A DNA stretch of 64,000 nt from Bacillota bacterium (lineage in GTDB: Bacteria; Bacillota; Clostridia; Lachnospirales; Lachnospiraceae), in NCBI GenBank assembly GCA_023392535.1, contig JAEVYY010000014.1, positions 62,001 through 126,000 of the forward strand, given 5' to 3'. Made by a program: the position numbers and the translations under genes. Positions 36,022-46,408 of this stretch are shown here, in pieces. Position 1 is the first letter of the stretch; every line of letters begins with the position of its first letter. Under the pieces are notes generated by a model, which worked only from the letters and a program-made list of their open reading frames with translations, did no database searches and had not been told where the DNA came from.

Positions 36022-37260
36022 TTGCATTGGAGTCAGAGTAGAAGAAAGGTGCAGATGATTACCGGAATACTACTTTTGGTACTTTATTTATCAACGCAGA
36101 GTTCGGTATCAAAAATGATAGTAGGAATGCACATACCAATATTGGTATGTATGGATAGTACTTATATCCCGTCATCAATGGAAAAATTTTTGATGCGTAA
36201 TTATAAAAGAGTATACCCATTTTACACATATATGGAAGAAGCTGCTCAATATACAGCAGTCGTCGAGGATGAGAGTACGTATGAAAAATTATTGGAACTG
36301 GAAGGTACAGATGAAGAAAGAGATATCGATAAGGACAATGCCGATATAATAGATAATGACTTAAAAGAAGCAATGAAAATTGAGAATGACAAAATAAAAA
36401 ATAATTCTAAAGAGGATGGAGACTATGTATCGGATAAAAACAATCCAATTAAAGTGGAAGGAAGTTTTTTAAAGGCATCTGCAAAGTCTGTACAGTATAA
36501 AAAACAAGATATTGCAGATTTTAAAGATTTAGTTGGAAAATTTTATGCAGTTGATTCCACGACCATGGTGGATGCAAATCAATTAAATGTAGAAGCTCTT
36601 TTAGGTAAAAACATGAGCCTTACAACGGATAATAGCGCCCCACAAATATTGATTTATCATACACATGCGTCAGAAGGATATGCCGATTCCACAACAGGAG
36701 ATCTTTCTACGACAGTTGTGGGAGTGGGAGAACATTTGGCGGATATACTTCGAGAGGAATATGGCTATAATGTGATACATGATACGGGAGTTTATGATAC
36801 CGTTCGTGCTAAGGCATATAATGTGGCAGCACCTGCGTTGGAACAAATATTAAAGGAGAATCCGAGCATTGAGGTAATCATTGATCTGCACCGGGATCAG
36901 GTGCAGGAGGGAAACAAATTGGCGATGAACCTGAATGGGATGCCTACCGCACGATTTATGTTTTTTAATGGGCTGAGCCGAACTAAGAAAACGGGTGATA
37001 TTAGTTATCTTGCTAATCCGTATATTGCAGATAATCTGGCCTTTGCTTTTCAGATGCAACTAGCCTGCAATGAATATTATCCTGGAATTACAAGAAAAAT
37101 ATATCTGAAAGGATATCGATACAATATGCAATATAGGGCAAAAACGCTATTGATCGAACTTGGTGCACAAACGAATCTGTTGCAGGAGGCTATGAATGCA
37201 TGTGACCCTATTGCACATATATTACATATGGTATTGAGCGGAGAAGAACCCTCCGAATAG
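36022..37260 (+). CDS. spoIIP: Stage II sporulation protein P
   Basis: 412 residues from a TTG with AAGGAGG seven bases upstream. Membrane segment near residues 12-30, then an acidic, Lys/Asp-rich linker, then the SpoIIP hydrolase domain with ILIYHTHASEGY and IDLHRDQVQEGNKLA motifs. Together with SpoIID/M it degrades septal peptidoglycan during engulfment. The linker (about 90-150) is unusually rich in Asp and Lys. Confidence 0.94.
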   Translation: MHWSQSRRKVQMITGILLLVLYLSTQSSVSKMIVGMHIPILVCMDSTYIPSSMEKFLMRNYKRVYPFYTYMEEAAQYTAVVEDESTYEKLLELEGTDEERDIDKDNADIIDNDLKEAMKIENDKIKNNSKEDGDYVSDKNNPIKVEGSFLKASAKSVQYKKQDIADFKDLVGKFYAVDSTTMVDANQLNVEALLGKNMSLTTDNSAPQILIYHTHASEGYADSTTGDLSTTVVGVGEHLADILREEYGYNVIHDTGVYDTVRAKAYNVAAPALEQILKENPSIEVIIDLHRDQVQEGNKLAMNLNGMPTARFMFFNGLSRTKKTGDISYLANPYIADNLAFAFQMQLACNEYYPGITRKIYLKGYRYNMQYRAKTLLIELGAQTNLLQEAMNACDPIAHILHMVLSGEEPSE

Positions 37261-37379
37261 CCCAAGATATCTTCCCATGCATCGAACTTGAATACCTAGA
37301 CAATCATAGATGAATTATGCTATAATTCAATGCAATAAGCATATTTTTGAGTAGGTAATCATAGTTGTGGAGGAAGAGA

Positions 37380-39194
37380 ATGTCCCATGTAGATCAGAGT
37401 AAAATAAGAAATTTTTGTATCGTTGCACATATCGATCACGGTAAGTCAACATTAGCAGATAGAATCATAGAAAAGACAGGTTTATTGACAAGCAGGGAAA
37501 TGCAATCACAGGTACTTGATAATATGGAGCTTGAAAGAGAACGTGGCATCACAATAAAGGCGCAGACCGTACGTACCGTTTATAAAGCACAGGATGGAGA
37601 GGAATATATCTTTAACCTGATTGATACACCAGGACATGTTGATTTTAATTATGAAGTAAGCAGGAGTCTTGCAGCGTGTGAAGGTGCTGTTTTGATCGTA
37701 GATGCTGCGCAGGGAATAGAGGCGCAGACTTTGGCTAATGTGTATCTTGCACTTGATCATAATTTGGAAGTGTTTCCGGTGATTAATAAGATTGATCTGC
37801 CTAGTGCAGAACCAGCGCGTGTAATTGAAGAAATAGAAGATATTATTGGGATAGAAGCGCAGGATGCGCCTTTAATTTCCGCTAAGAATGGTATTGGTAT
37901 TGAGGAAGTTTTAGAGCAGATCGTAAAGAAGATACCTGCACCAGGAGGCAATAGTGAGAATCCGTTGCAGGCTCTTATCTTTGATTCCATCTATGATTCC
38001 TATAAAGGGGTCATAATTTTTTGTAGAATAATGGAAGGCAACGTAGCCAGGGGCAGCAGGATCAGAATGATGGCTACAGGTGCAGAGGCAGATGTTGTGG
38101 AGGTCGGTTATTTTGGCGCAGGGCAGTATATTCCGGCAGAGGAGTTAAGTGCAGGATCAGTTGGTTATATTACGGCATCGATCAAAAATGTAAAGGATAC
38201 CTCGGTAGGGGATACGGTAACGGATGCACTTAATCCATGTGTGCACCCATTGCCTGGTTATAAAAAAGTGAACTCCATGGTATATTGTGGACTTTATCCT
38301 GCGGATGGCGCTAAATATCCTGATTTGAGGGATGCTTTAGAAAAGCTGCAATTAAACGATGCCTCCTTGAAATACGAACCCGAAACATCTGTGGCATTGG
38401 GATTTGGTTTCCGCTGTGGTTTTTTGGGTCTGCTTCATTTGGAGATCATTCAGGAAAGGTTAGAAAGAGAATACAATTTAGATCTTGTTACAACGGCACC
38501 GGGTGTTATATACAAAGTCTATCGGACCAATGGTGAGATGATAGAACTTACGAATCCGTCCAATTTACCTGATCCAGCCGAGATTTTATATATGGAAGAG
38601 CCGATCGTGAGTGCGGAGATTATGGTAACCACAGAATTTATAGGTAGTATTATGGAATTGTGCCAGGAAAGAAGAGGGATCTATCTTGGTATGGATTATA
38701 TAGAAGAAACAAGAGCATTATTAAAATATGACTTACCTTTAAATGAGATCATCTATGATTTTTTTGATGCCTTAAAGTCTCGTTCCCGGGGATACGCCTC
38801 CTTTGATTATGAGATGAAAGGCTATGAACGTTCGGAATTGGTAAAGCTCGATATTCTGATCAATCGGGAAGAGGTAGATGCCCTGTCCTTTATCGTGCAT
38901 AAAGAAACAGCGTACGAACGTGGCAGAAAAATGTGCGAAAAGTTAAAAGAAGAAATACCAAGGCAGTTGTTTGAGATACCTATTCAAGCGGCGATTGGAA
39001 GCAAGGTCATTGCAAGGGAAACGGTAAAAGCAATGCGTAAAGATGTTTTAGCGAAGTGTTATGGTGGAGATATTACACGTAAAAAGAAACTATTGGAAAA
39101 ACAAAAAGAGGGCAAAAAAAAGATGCGACAGGTCGGCAATGTAGAAATACCGCAAAAAGCATTTATGAGTGTCTTAAAATTAGATGACAGATAA
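37380..39194 (+). CDS. lepA: Elongation factor 4 (LepA)
   Basis: 604 residues from ATG 37380 (GGAGG six bases upstream). GTPase motifs AHIDHGKST, DTPGHVDF and NKIDLP, domains II-V as in EF-G without domain IV, and the LepA C-terminal domain (KEKIPRQ-type helix, KCYGGDITRKKKLLEKQKEGKKKMR). A ribosome back-translocase. Followed by hemW with an 11-bp overlap. Confidence 0.97.
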   Translation: MSHVDQSKIRNFCIVAHIDHGKSTLADRIIEKTGLLTSREMQSQVLDNMELERERGITIKAQTVRTVYKAQDGEEYIFNLIDTPGHVDFNYEVSRSLAACEGAVLIVDAAQGIEAQTLANVYLALDHNLEVFPVINKIDLPSAEPARVIEEIEDIIGIEAQDAPLISAKNGIGIEEVLEQIVKKIPAPGGNSENPLQALIFDSIYDSYKGVIIFCRIMEGNVARGSRIRMMATGAEADVVEVGYFGAGQYIPAEELSAGSVGYITASIKNVKDTSVGDTVTDALNPCVHPLPGYKKVNSMVYCGLYPADGAKYPDLRDALEKLQLNDASLKYEPETSVALGFGFRCGFLGLLHLEIIQERLEREYNLDLVTTAPGVIYKVYRTNGEMIELTNPSNLPDPAEILYMEEPIVSAEIMVTTEFIGSIMELCQERRGIYLGMDYIEETRALLKYDLPLNEIIYDFFDALKSRSRGYASFDYEMKGYERSELVKLDILINREEVDALSFIVHKETAYERGRKMCEKLKEEIPRQLFEIPIQAAIGSKVIARETVKAMRKDVLAKCYGGDITRKKKLLEKQKEGKKKMRQVGNVEIPQKAFMSVLKLDDR

Positions 39195-40344
39195 GAAGAG
39201 AAATATAAGCCTTTATATTCATATTCCGTTTTGCTTTAAAAAATGTTTTTATTGTGACTTTTTATCAGCACCTGCCGATACAGAAACAAAGGATAGATAT
39301 GTAGAAGTTTTGAAGCAAGAGATATCAATAAAATCAGAAAAGTACAAAAGTTTTAAAGTGGATTCCATTTTTTTCGGTGGAGGAACACCTTCTATTTTGC
39401 CTGCATCCCAAATACAGGAAATGCTGCAGTTGATAAAGAAAAAATTCACATTGACTAAGGAGGTAGAGGTCAGTATAGAGGTAAACCCTGGCACAGTAGA
39501 CAAGGATAAGCTTATCGGCTACAGAAGTTCAGGAATTAATCGTTTGAGTATTGGGTTACAGTCGGCAGATAATAGAGAATTAAAAGTGATTGGAAGAATT
39601 CATACGTTTGAGGATTTCCTTCAAACATATGAGTCTGCTAGACAGGCAGGTTTCCAAAATATAAATATTGATTTGATGTCTGCACTGCCGGGACAGACCA
39701 TACGATCCTATCGGGAAACACTGAAAAAGGTGTTAAGTCTGCAACCGGAACACATTTCGGCATATAGCTTAATCATAGAAGAAGGTACTCCTTTTTATGA
39801 AAGATATGGAGATGGGGCGTCAGCAGTTGAAAGGAAACATTGCCCATCTATTCCGGATGAAGAGACAGAGCGTGCGATGTATGAACTCACGGATCATTTC
39901 ATGCAGGAAAATGACTATCATCGTTATGAAATATCTAATTACGCAAAAGAGGGTTATGAATGTAAGCATAATAAAGGGTATTGGGAGCGCCATAATTATT
40001 TAGGACTAGGCCTTGGTTCCGCTTCTTTGATTCATAATTGCAGATGGAATAATGAGAGCAGATTGCCGATCTACTTGGAAGGCATATTTGATAAAAAGAA
40101 GGAACAGATTCTTACGGAAGAAGAACAAATGGAAGAATTTATGTTTTTGGGCCTACGCCTGATGAAGGGCGTTTCAGAGAAGAAATTTAAAAAAACCTTT
40201 GGTGTGACACTGGAATCTGTATATGAAAAGCAAATAAGAAAATTAGTGGAAGGACAACTACTTATAAGAGCAGAGGGAAATTTAAGATTGACAAAGAAAG
40301 GAATTGATCTCAGTAATATTGTAATGGCAGAATTTCTATTATAA
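39184..40344 (+). CDS. hemW: HemW-type radical SAM protein
   Basis: 386 residues. Radical SAM CxxxCxxC motif in PFCFKKCFYCDF, then FGGGTPSILP, the SAM-binding and HemN C-terminal domains. It resembles HemW, a heme chaperone related to anaerobic coproporphyrinogen oxidase, and lacks the long HemN N-terminus. Translation is coupled to lepA, as in Bacillus. Confidence 0.93.
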   Translation: MTDKKRNISLYIHIPFCFKKCFYCDFLSAPADTETKDRYVEVLKQEISIKSEKYKSFKVDSIFFGGGTPSILPASQIQEMLQLIKKKFTLTKEVEVSIEVNPGTVDKDKLIGYRSSGINRLSIGLQSADNRELKVIGRIHTFEDFLQTYESARQAGFQNINIDLMSALPGQTIRSYRETLKKVLSLQPEHISAYSLIIEEGTPFYERYGDGASAVERKHCPSIPDEETERAMYELTDHFMQENDYHRYEISNYAKEGYECKHNKGYWERHNYLGLGLGSASLIHNCRWNNESRLPIYLEGIFDKKKEQILTEEEQMEEFMFLGLRLMKGVSEKKFKKTFGVTLESVYEKQIRKLVEGQLLIRAEGNLRLTKKGIDLSNIVMAEFLL

Positions 40345-40526
40345 AACATATTTTTGACAAATATGAAAAAGATGTAAACGCTAGAGGCTTGTTTTACATT
40401 CCTACTTGCTATTTGTTATTGGAATTTATATAATAAAAGAATAGTTTTCAAGCTATTTCTTGTGGGAAAGGCACTAGAATCCAATGTGTCACATAGAATA
40501 TAACAAATTGACTTTGGGGGCTTCTT
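40345..40526 (+). other. Non-coding stretch before sigK
   Basis: Contains TTGACA at 40357 and scattered AT-rich stretches but no convincing terminator or sporulation-type promoter that I can fix. No ORF. Confidence 0.3.
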
Positions 40527-41162
40527 TTGAAAACTTTTCAAAAACCTTTATCCTCAGAGGAAGAAGCTTGTTATATTTGTGCATTACAAGAAGAAAACGG
40601 TGATAAAGTTAAGGAAGCCAAACAGATTTTAATTGAAAGAAATTTACGGTTGGTGGCACATATTGCTAAAAAATACGTAAATACAGACGAAGATATGGAA
40701 GATTTAATTTCAATTGGAACGATCGGGCTGATTAAGGCAGTAAATACATTTGACGTAACTAAGGGAAACCGGCTGGTTACTTATGCCGCAAGATGTATTG
40801 ATAATGAACTTCTAATGAAGCTTCGTTCAAAAAAGAAAACTTCAAAAGAAGTGTCATTATATGAACCAATAGGTACTGATAAAGAAGGCAATGAGATTAA
40901 TCTGCTAGATATCATTGAACAGGAACAGATTGACATTGTCGATCGTATGGAGATGGAGACAAAGTTAGGAAAACTTTCGGAAATCATGGAGCGTACGTTA
41001 TCTTACCGGGAAAAAGAAATTATTCTTATGCGCTATGGATTATTGACGGGAGAAGAAATTACACAACGTGAGATAGGTGCACTATTAGGAATCTCAAGAA
41101 GTTATGTTTCAAGAATTGAGAAAAGAGCGCTTGAAAAATTGAGAAAAGGCTTTTGTGAATAA
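40527..41162 (+). CDS. sigK: Sporulation sigma factor SigK (without pro-sequence)
   Basis: 211 residues from TTG 40527 (GGGGG upstream). Region 2 (RNLRLVAHIAKKYVNTDEDMEDLISIGTIGLIKAV) and region 4 with its helix-turn-helix (TQREIGALLGISRSYVSRIEKRALEKLR) are close to SigK. An in-frame stop at 40509 shows that the inhibitory pro-sequence of Bacillus SigK is missing. The gene is intact, with no skin-type insertion. Late mother-cell transcription. Confidence 0.92.
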   Translation: MKTFQKPLSSEEEACYICALQEENGDKVKEAKQILIERNLRLVAHIAKKYVNTDEDMEDLISIGTIGLIKAVNTFDVTKGNRLVTYAARCIDNELLMKLRSKKKTSKEVSLYEPIGTDKEGNEINLLDIIEQEQIDIVDRMEMETKLGKLSEIMERTLSYREKEIILMRYGLLTGEEITQREIGALLGISRSYVSRIEKRALEKLRKGFCE

Positions 41163-41188
41163 AATGCAAGAAAGGTGGGGGACTGGAG

Positions 41189-42322
41189 ATGCTTTTTATA
41201 AAACCAAGTGAACTGAAAGTCGGAATGAGGCTGGCAAGACCAATTTATAATAAAAATGGTGTTTTGCTCTATGAGAGAAATTCAAGGATCACGGCACAAA
41301 GTATTGCAAGTGTGAAGAATTTTGGATTCATTGGTATCTTTATACTTGAGCCAGCAGAACCAGTGCCCCCGATGACAGCCGATGATATTGCATTTGAACG
41401 TTTTCAGACAATGACTGTATTTTCTTTGCAAGAAGAACTTAATAAAATCATACAGACGAAAAAGATTGCTAAAATTCACGTTATTGTGGCAAATATAATA
41501 AAAAATTATGGTTATTTAAGTAAAAAAATTAACTTTATACAAAATCTAAGAAGTAAGGACGATTATGTATATAAGCATTCTCTTAATGTTGCTATCCTTT
41601 GTGCGATGATGACACACGTGATGAATATTAAACTAGAAGAACAGCAGGAGGCGGTTCTAGCAGCACTTGTGCATGATATCGGTAAATTGTTAATATATAA
41701 CCAAAAGGAAGCGGTAAAAGACATGGAGGCAGTTAGCTCGGTAAAAGGTATGGAGCTAGTGGCATATGCTTTTTCAGCTAACAATGGGGTGAAAAGATGT
41801 TGTGTTCAGGCACAGAAAGCATTAGAAGAGTTTCAAAATGGAAAACACTATCTGCCTAAGATTGTAACAAGCGCTAAAGTCCTTATGGTAGCAGAATTTT
41901 TTGATCGAATGACGGCAATGCGTTTGGAGGGGGAGCCCGCTTCTGAAGTTACCGCTATCAAAATATTATTGGAAAATCCAGAAGTGTTTGATGAGCGGGT
42001 CGTAGATGCATTGATTCAATCGATAAATATTTTAAATCCAGGTACCTGCATTGAACTAAATACGGGAGAAAAAGGGTTGGTGTTAGCTAGTAATGAATTG
42101 AATATTTTAAAACCTATGATTTTGGGTTTTACAAATAATCTGGTTTTGGATCTGAGCAATGAATTGGCATATGGTGACGTTGAAATTGTAGATATTATGA
42201 AAACAATGGATAACCGCTATATTATGAATACAGAATTATTAAAAAGGCAAGGCATTCCATTTCATGAGCCGGTTTATGTGGAGACACCAGAAGAAGAGGC
42301 TGAATACATACCTGGCCAGTAA
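41189..42322 (+). CDS. HD-domain protein, HD-GYP-like but lacking the GYP motif
   Basis: 377 residues. An N-terminal PilZ-unrelated domain (about 1-100, LARPIYNKNGVLL, as in HD-GYP proteins) precedes an HD domain with HSLNVA and LVHDIGKL. The expected HHE...DGxGYP motif is replaced by a region reading NNGVKRCCVQAQKALEEFQNG, while the later AEFFDRMTAMR region is kept. It is therefore likely a degenerate phosphodiesterase or a c-di-GMP-binding protein. Starts 27 bases after sigK. Confidence 0.8.
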   Translation: MLFIKPSELKVGMRLARPIYNKNGVLLYERNSRITAQSIASVKNFGFIGIFILEPAEPVPPMTADDIAFERFQTMTVFSLQEELNKIIQTKKIAKIHVIVANIIKNYGYLSKKINFIQNLRSKDDYVYKHSLNVAILCAMMTHVMNIKLEEQQEAVLAALVHDIGKLLIYNQKEAVKDMEAVSSVKGMELVAYAFSANNGVKRCCVQAQKALEEFQNGKHYLPKIVTSAKVLMVAEFFDRMTAMRLEGEPASEVTAIKILLENPEVFDERVVDALIQSINILNPGTCIELNTGEKGLVLASNELNILKPMILGFTNNLVLDLSNELAYGDVEIVDIMKTMDNRYIMNTELLKRQGIPFHEPVYVETPEEEAEYIPGQ

Positions 42323-42343
42323 AGATAGAATAGGGGAGCGGAC

Positions 42344-43399
42344 ATGCCTAAGATAGAAGAGATTCTGCGTGCAGCAAAAGAATCAGGAGCATCTGATGTA
42401 CATATTACAGTTGGAATACCACCGAAAATGCGTGTGAATGGTAATTTGATCGCTATGAATTTCAAAAAGATGCTTCCTCAGGATACGTTATCTATTGTAA
42501 TGGAAATTATGAATGAGAAACAAAAGGCAATATTTGATGAGCGAGGGGAATACGATGTTTCTTTTTCAATTCCTAATCTTGGAAGATACCGGGTAAATGC
42601 CTATAGACAAAGGGGGTCTGTTGCGATTGCATTACGTCTTGTGGGAACAAGCATACCAACACCGATTGAGCTGGGCGTGCCAGAATCCGTAATAGATCTG
42701 TATCAAAGGAAACGGGGATTGGTATTGGTGACTGGACCCACAGGAAGTGGAAAATCAACTACACTTGCTGCTATTATTGATAAAATAAATAATAGCAGGG
42801 AATCTCACATTATCACATTGGAAGATCCAATTGAATATCTTCATCAACATAAATTATCCATCGTAAATCAAAGGGAGATCGGTCTTGATTCCTCCAGCTA
42901 TGCACATGCTTTACGAGCGGCTCTGCGGGAAGATCCAGATGTTATACTGGTTGGAGAAATGCGGGACTTTGAAACGATCAGTGTAGCAATAACAGCTGCC
43001 GAAACAGGACATTTAGTGCTTTCATCCCTGCATACCATTGGCGCTGCAAGTACGGTCGACCGAATCATAGATGTGTTTCCGCCACATCAGCAGCAACAGA
43101 TACGTGTGCAACTTTCCAACGTTTTGGAAGCAGTTGTCTCACAACAATTAATTCCGAAGATAGATGGAAATGGAAGGGTTGCAGCATTTGAAGTAATGCA
43201 TAGTAATCATGCGGTAAGGAATCTGATTCGTGAAGGAAAATCGCATCAATTAATCACTGTGATGCAGACAAATCGAAAGTCAGGTATGGTTACTATGGAT
43301 GAAGCAATTATGCAGAAGTTCAAAGAGCAACAAATCGATCGGGAGAATGCAATACAATTCGCACAAGATTCAGATATAATGGCAATGAAGTTACAATAA
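42344..43399 (+). CDS. pilT: Type IV pilus retraction ATPase PilT
   Basis: 351 residues. N-terminal SDVHIT segment, Walker A GPTGSGKST, Asp box, Walker B (REDPDVILVGEMRD), His box (HLVLSSLHT) and the PilT-specific helix VRNLIREGK. It powers pilus retraction. No pilin or PilB lies nearby. GGGGAGCGG precedes the ATG. Confidence 0.92.
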   Translation: MPKIEEILRAAKESGASDVHITVGIPPKMRVNGNLIAMNFKKMLPQDTLSIVMEIMNEKQKAIFDERGEYDVSFSIPNLGRYRVNAYRQRGSVAIALRLVGTSIPTPIELGVPESVIDLYQRKRGLVLVTGPTGSGKSTTLAAIIDKINNSRESHIITLEDPIEYLHQHKLSIVNQREIGLDSSSYAHALRAALREDPDVILVGEMRDFETISVAITAAETGHLVLSSLHTIGAASTVDRIIDVFPPHQQQQIRVQLSNVLEAVVSQQLIPKIDGNGRVAAFEVMHSNHAVRNLIREGKSHQLITVMQTNRKSGMVTMDEAIMQKFKEQQIDRENAIQFAQDSDIMAMKLQ

Positions 43400-43504
43400 T
43401 AGATTCATCTAATGTGGCCGGTATTCTGCTGGCCACATTCTAAATCAAATCGTTCAATCGAACAAAAAATTTCAAGTTAAAGTAAAAGAATAAAGGAGCA
43501 GCAC

Positions 43505-45064
43505 ATGTTTAGTATGGTCACATCAGGGGCGATTCATGGCATAGATAGTTATCTTACATCTGTCGAAGTGGATGTTGCACAGGCATTACCTGGATTTGAT
43601 ATGGTAGGATCTCTTAACGTTGAAGTGAAAGAGTCCAGACAGAGAGTAAGGGTGGCATTAAAGAACGCGGGCATTCGGTTGCCACCGGTACGTATTACAG
43701 TAAATATATCGCCAGCAAATATTAGAAAAGAGGGAACTGCATTTGATCTTCCTATTGCAATTGGAATTTTAGTGTCTCTGGGGCATATAGCAAAAGAATT
43801 TTTAGACAAGACATTAGTAATAGGAGAATTAGGACTGGCGGGCGAGGTGAAAGAAGTAAGCGGTATTCTGCCTATTGTCTTGGAAGCGAGGAGCCAAGGG
43901 TATAGAAGATGTATTGTACCAAGGATCAATGCAATAGAAGGATCTGTAATTCAAGACATCGAAGTAGTTGGTGTTATAGATCTGAAGCAGACAATTACCT
44001 ATCTTGCAACACCGGAGAAAGGTAAACGTTCTGTAATTCAGCCAACAATAAGCAAATTGGATACATTCTTTCATACTATACCAGTGGGTGAACAGTTGGA
44101 TTTTGCAGATGTAAATGGGCAGGAAACTGCGAAGAGAGCAGTGGAAATAGCAGCGGCTGGATTTCATAATATCATGATGCTAGGTCCCCCGGGATCTGGA
44201 AAGACGATGATAGCAAAGAGAATAGCAGGTATCTTACCGCCCCTTACGATACAGGAAAGTTTGGAAGTATCTAGAATTTATAGCATTTCAGGGTTATTAA
44301 ATGAAAAGGAATCGCTTATTACAAGCAGACCTTTCTTAAATCCACATCATACGATATCCGATCATGCATTGGCGGGAGGTGGGCGGATACCCAGACCAGG
44401 CTTAATAAGCCTGGCTCATCGCGGGGTTCTATTTTTGGATGAATTGCCTGAATTTAAAAGATCGGCCATAGACATTTTGAGGCAGCCTATGGAAGATAAG
44501 AAAATACAGATAGCTAGAAGTTACGGCACGATTACGTATCCGGCAGAGTTCATGCTGGTAGGAGCTCTGAATCCATGTCCATGCGGATATTATCCAGATA
44601 GAAATCGCTGTAATTGCAAACCATATGAAATCAATAAGTATTTAAAGCACATATCCGGACCCATTCTGGACCGGATTGATATCTGCTTAGAAGTCGCAAA
44701 TATAGGATTAGAGGAGTTAACCCAAAATGGTAAAAATGAAACAAGTGAGCAAATCAGAAATCGAGTCATGGGTGCAAGAGAACGGCAGGACTATCGATAT
44801 CGGGGAACTGGATACCGTTTTAATACAGATGTCGGTCCAAAAGATATAAACAAATACTGTATTTTGGGTCCAAAAGAGCAATGTTTAGTTGAAGCAATAT
44901 TTAAAACTATGAATTTAAGTACAAGAGCATACCATAAAATTGTAAAAGTAGCAAGAACAATAGCTGATCTGGATGAGTCAGAAACCATTCGTGAAATACA
45001 TATTAGTGAAGCGATCTGCTATCGTATGCTTGATCAAAAGTACTGGGAAAGGAATAAAGAGTAA
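43505..45064 (+). CDS. comM: ComM/YifB-type Mg-chelatase-like ATPase
   Basis: 519 residues. Lon-type N-terminal domain (GFDMVGSLNVEVKESRQRV, with the Ser-Lys motif region), Walker A LGPPGSGKTM, FLDELPEF, and the Zn-finger-like CPCGYYPDRNRCNCK. ComM is a helicase for branch migration in DNA transformation. Followed by dprA after a single base. Confidence 0.92.
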   Translation: MFSMVTSGAIHGIDSYLTSVEVDVAQALPGFDMVGSLNVEVKESRQRVRVALKNAGIRLPPVRITVNISPANIRKEGTAFDLPIAIGILVSLGHIAKEFLDKTLVIGELGLAGEVKEVSGILPIVLEARSQGYRRCIVPRINAIEGSVIQDIEVVGVIDLKQTITYLATPEKGKRSVIQPTISKLDTFFHTIPVGEQLDFADVNGQETAKRAVEIAAAGFHNIMMLGPPGSGKTMIAKRIAGILPPLTIQESLEVSRIYSISGLLNEKESLITSRPFLNPHHTISDHALAGGGRIPRPGLISLAHRGVLFLDELPEFKRSAIDILRQPMEDKKIQIARSYGTITYPAEFMLVGALNPCPCGYYPDRNRCNCKPYEINKYLKHISGPILDRIDICLEVANIGLEELTQNGKNETSEQIRNRVMGARERQDYRYRGTGYRFNTDVGPKDINKYCILGPKEQCLVEAIFKTMNLSTRAYHKIVKVARTIADLDESETIREIHISEAICYRMLDQKYWERNKE

Positions 45065-45065
45065 T

Positions 45066-46229
45066 ATGGAAAGTAAAAAATACATAGATTTAATGAGAGA
45101 ACAACCCTATGCTTACTGGCTGCATTCCATACAAGGAATTGGGAACAAAACGATTCAGAAATTGTTATCCGTTTGTAAAACAGCTGAGAATGTGTATGAT
45201 ATGGCAGACAGTGAATTAAAAGAATATCTAAAGCCAAAGCAATTAGAACAATTACGATGCAGTAAAAAAACATGGAATCTATCTATGGAATATGATAAAT
45301 TGGAGAACAATCAGATAGCATTCTATACTAAAAATCATCCCCACTATCCAAATAGATTAAGGAACACACCCGATGCACCATATGCAATCTATGTAAGAGG
45401 GAAATTGCCACTGGAACAGAAAACATGCGTGGCTATTATTGGAGCACGCCTATGCTCTGAATATGGGTGTCACGTTGCGAGGCAATATGGGAGGGAACTC
45501 GCTAAGGCAGGGGTGCAAGTTGTGAGCGGACTGGCAAGAGGCATTGATGGAATTAGCCAGAGGGCAGCAATTGAAGCAGGTGGAAATACATATGCGGTAT
45601 TGGGATGTGGTGTCGATATTTGTTATCCACAAGAAAATATTCAAATTTATAAAAAGATATCGGAACAAGGAGGGATTGTATCCGAATACATTCCGGGAAC
45701 ATTGCCTAAACCTCAAAATTTTCCACCAAGAAATCGGATAATAAGTGGTTTATCCGATGCGGTGTTAGTAATAGAAGCAAAGCAAAGAAGTGGTACCTTA
45801 ATTACAGTTGACATGGCACTGGAACAGGGAAGGGAGGTATATGCGATCCCAGGGCGTGTTACAGATGCCTTAAGTTTTGGGTGCAACCGTTTGATCGAAC
45901 AGGGTGCAGGTATTACTTTGTCACCAGCAGATTTATTAGAGCAACTTGCTTCGATACAGGAAAAAGAGATAGGACAAAGACACCATACAAAAAAGGCAGA
46001 TGATAATTTTCCTATTTTACCGGATAGTAAAGAAGGAGAATTTTGTAAATCAATTCTAAGCTGCTTAGATCATTTACCTCAATCAGCAGATACAATTCGT
46101 GGAAAAATAATAGGAATGCGCTATTATAATGAAGTTACCATCCCCTATTTGCTACAACAATTATTGTATTTGCAAATGCGGGGATATGTAGAACAAAAAG
46201 GGGGACAATATTGTTTGTCGGAAAAATAA
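45066..46229 (+). CDS. dprA: DNA-processing protein DprA
   Basis: 387 residues from ATG 45066; the frame runs back into comM but the family start and the GGAA/AAAG upstream fit here. Helical N-terminal domain, then the Rossmann core with VAIIGARLCSEYG, GLARGIDGISQ, GCGVDICYPQENI and FPPRNRIISGLSDAVLVIEA, and a C-terminal winged helix. It loads RecA on incoming single-stranded DNA. Confidence 0.94.
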   Translation: MESKKYIDLMREQPYAYWLHSIQGIGNKTIQKLLSVCKTAENVYDMADSELKEYLKPKQLEQLRCSKKTWNLSMEYDKLENNQIAFYTKNHPHYPNRLRNTPDAPYAIYVRGKLPLEQKTCVAIIGARLCSEYGCHVARQYGRELAKAGVQVVSGLARGIDGISQRAAIEAGGNTYAVLGCGVDICYPQENIQIYKKISEQGGIVSEYIPGTLPKPQNFPPRNRIISGLSDAVLVIEAKQRSGTLITVDMALEQGREVYAIPGRVTDALSFGCNRLIEQGAGITLSPADLLEQLASIQEKEIGQRHHTKKADDNFPILPDSKEGEFCKSILSCLDHLPQSADTIRGKIIGMRYYNEVTIPYLLQQLLYLQMRGYVEQKGGQYCLSEK

Positions 46230-46408
46230 ATATATTTCTTCTATCGGTCATGAGCTAATGGTAAATCTAAAAATGATATTAAATAGAAAGAATAACCTTG
46301 CAACAAAAGAAAATATAGTGTATAGTGTTTCACGATTACTGCTACATAGAAAATGTAACAAATGGAATAAAATAATGGTAAAAAACCATGAATAAGGGGA
46401 ATTTATAT

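Noticed and set aside
36349..36356. GCCGATAT as another sigma-28 -10
   Set aside because: It lies within spoIIP coding sequence and has no TAAA 15 bases upstream.
40527..41162. A skin-type insertion in sigK
   Set aside because: The gene is continuous with regions 2-4 intact.
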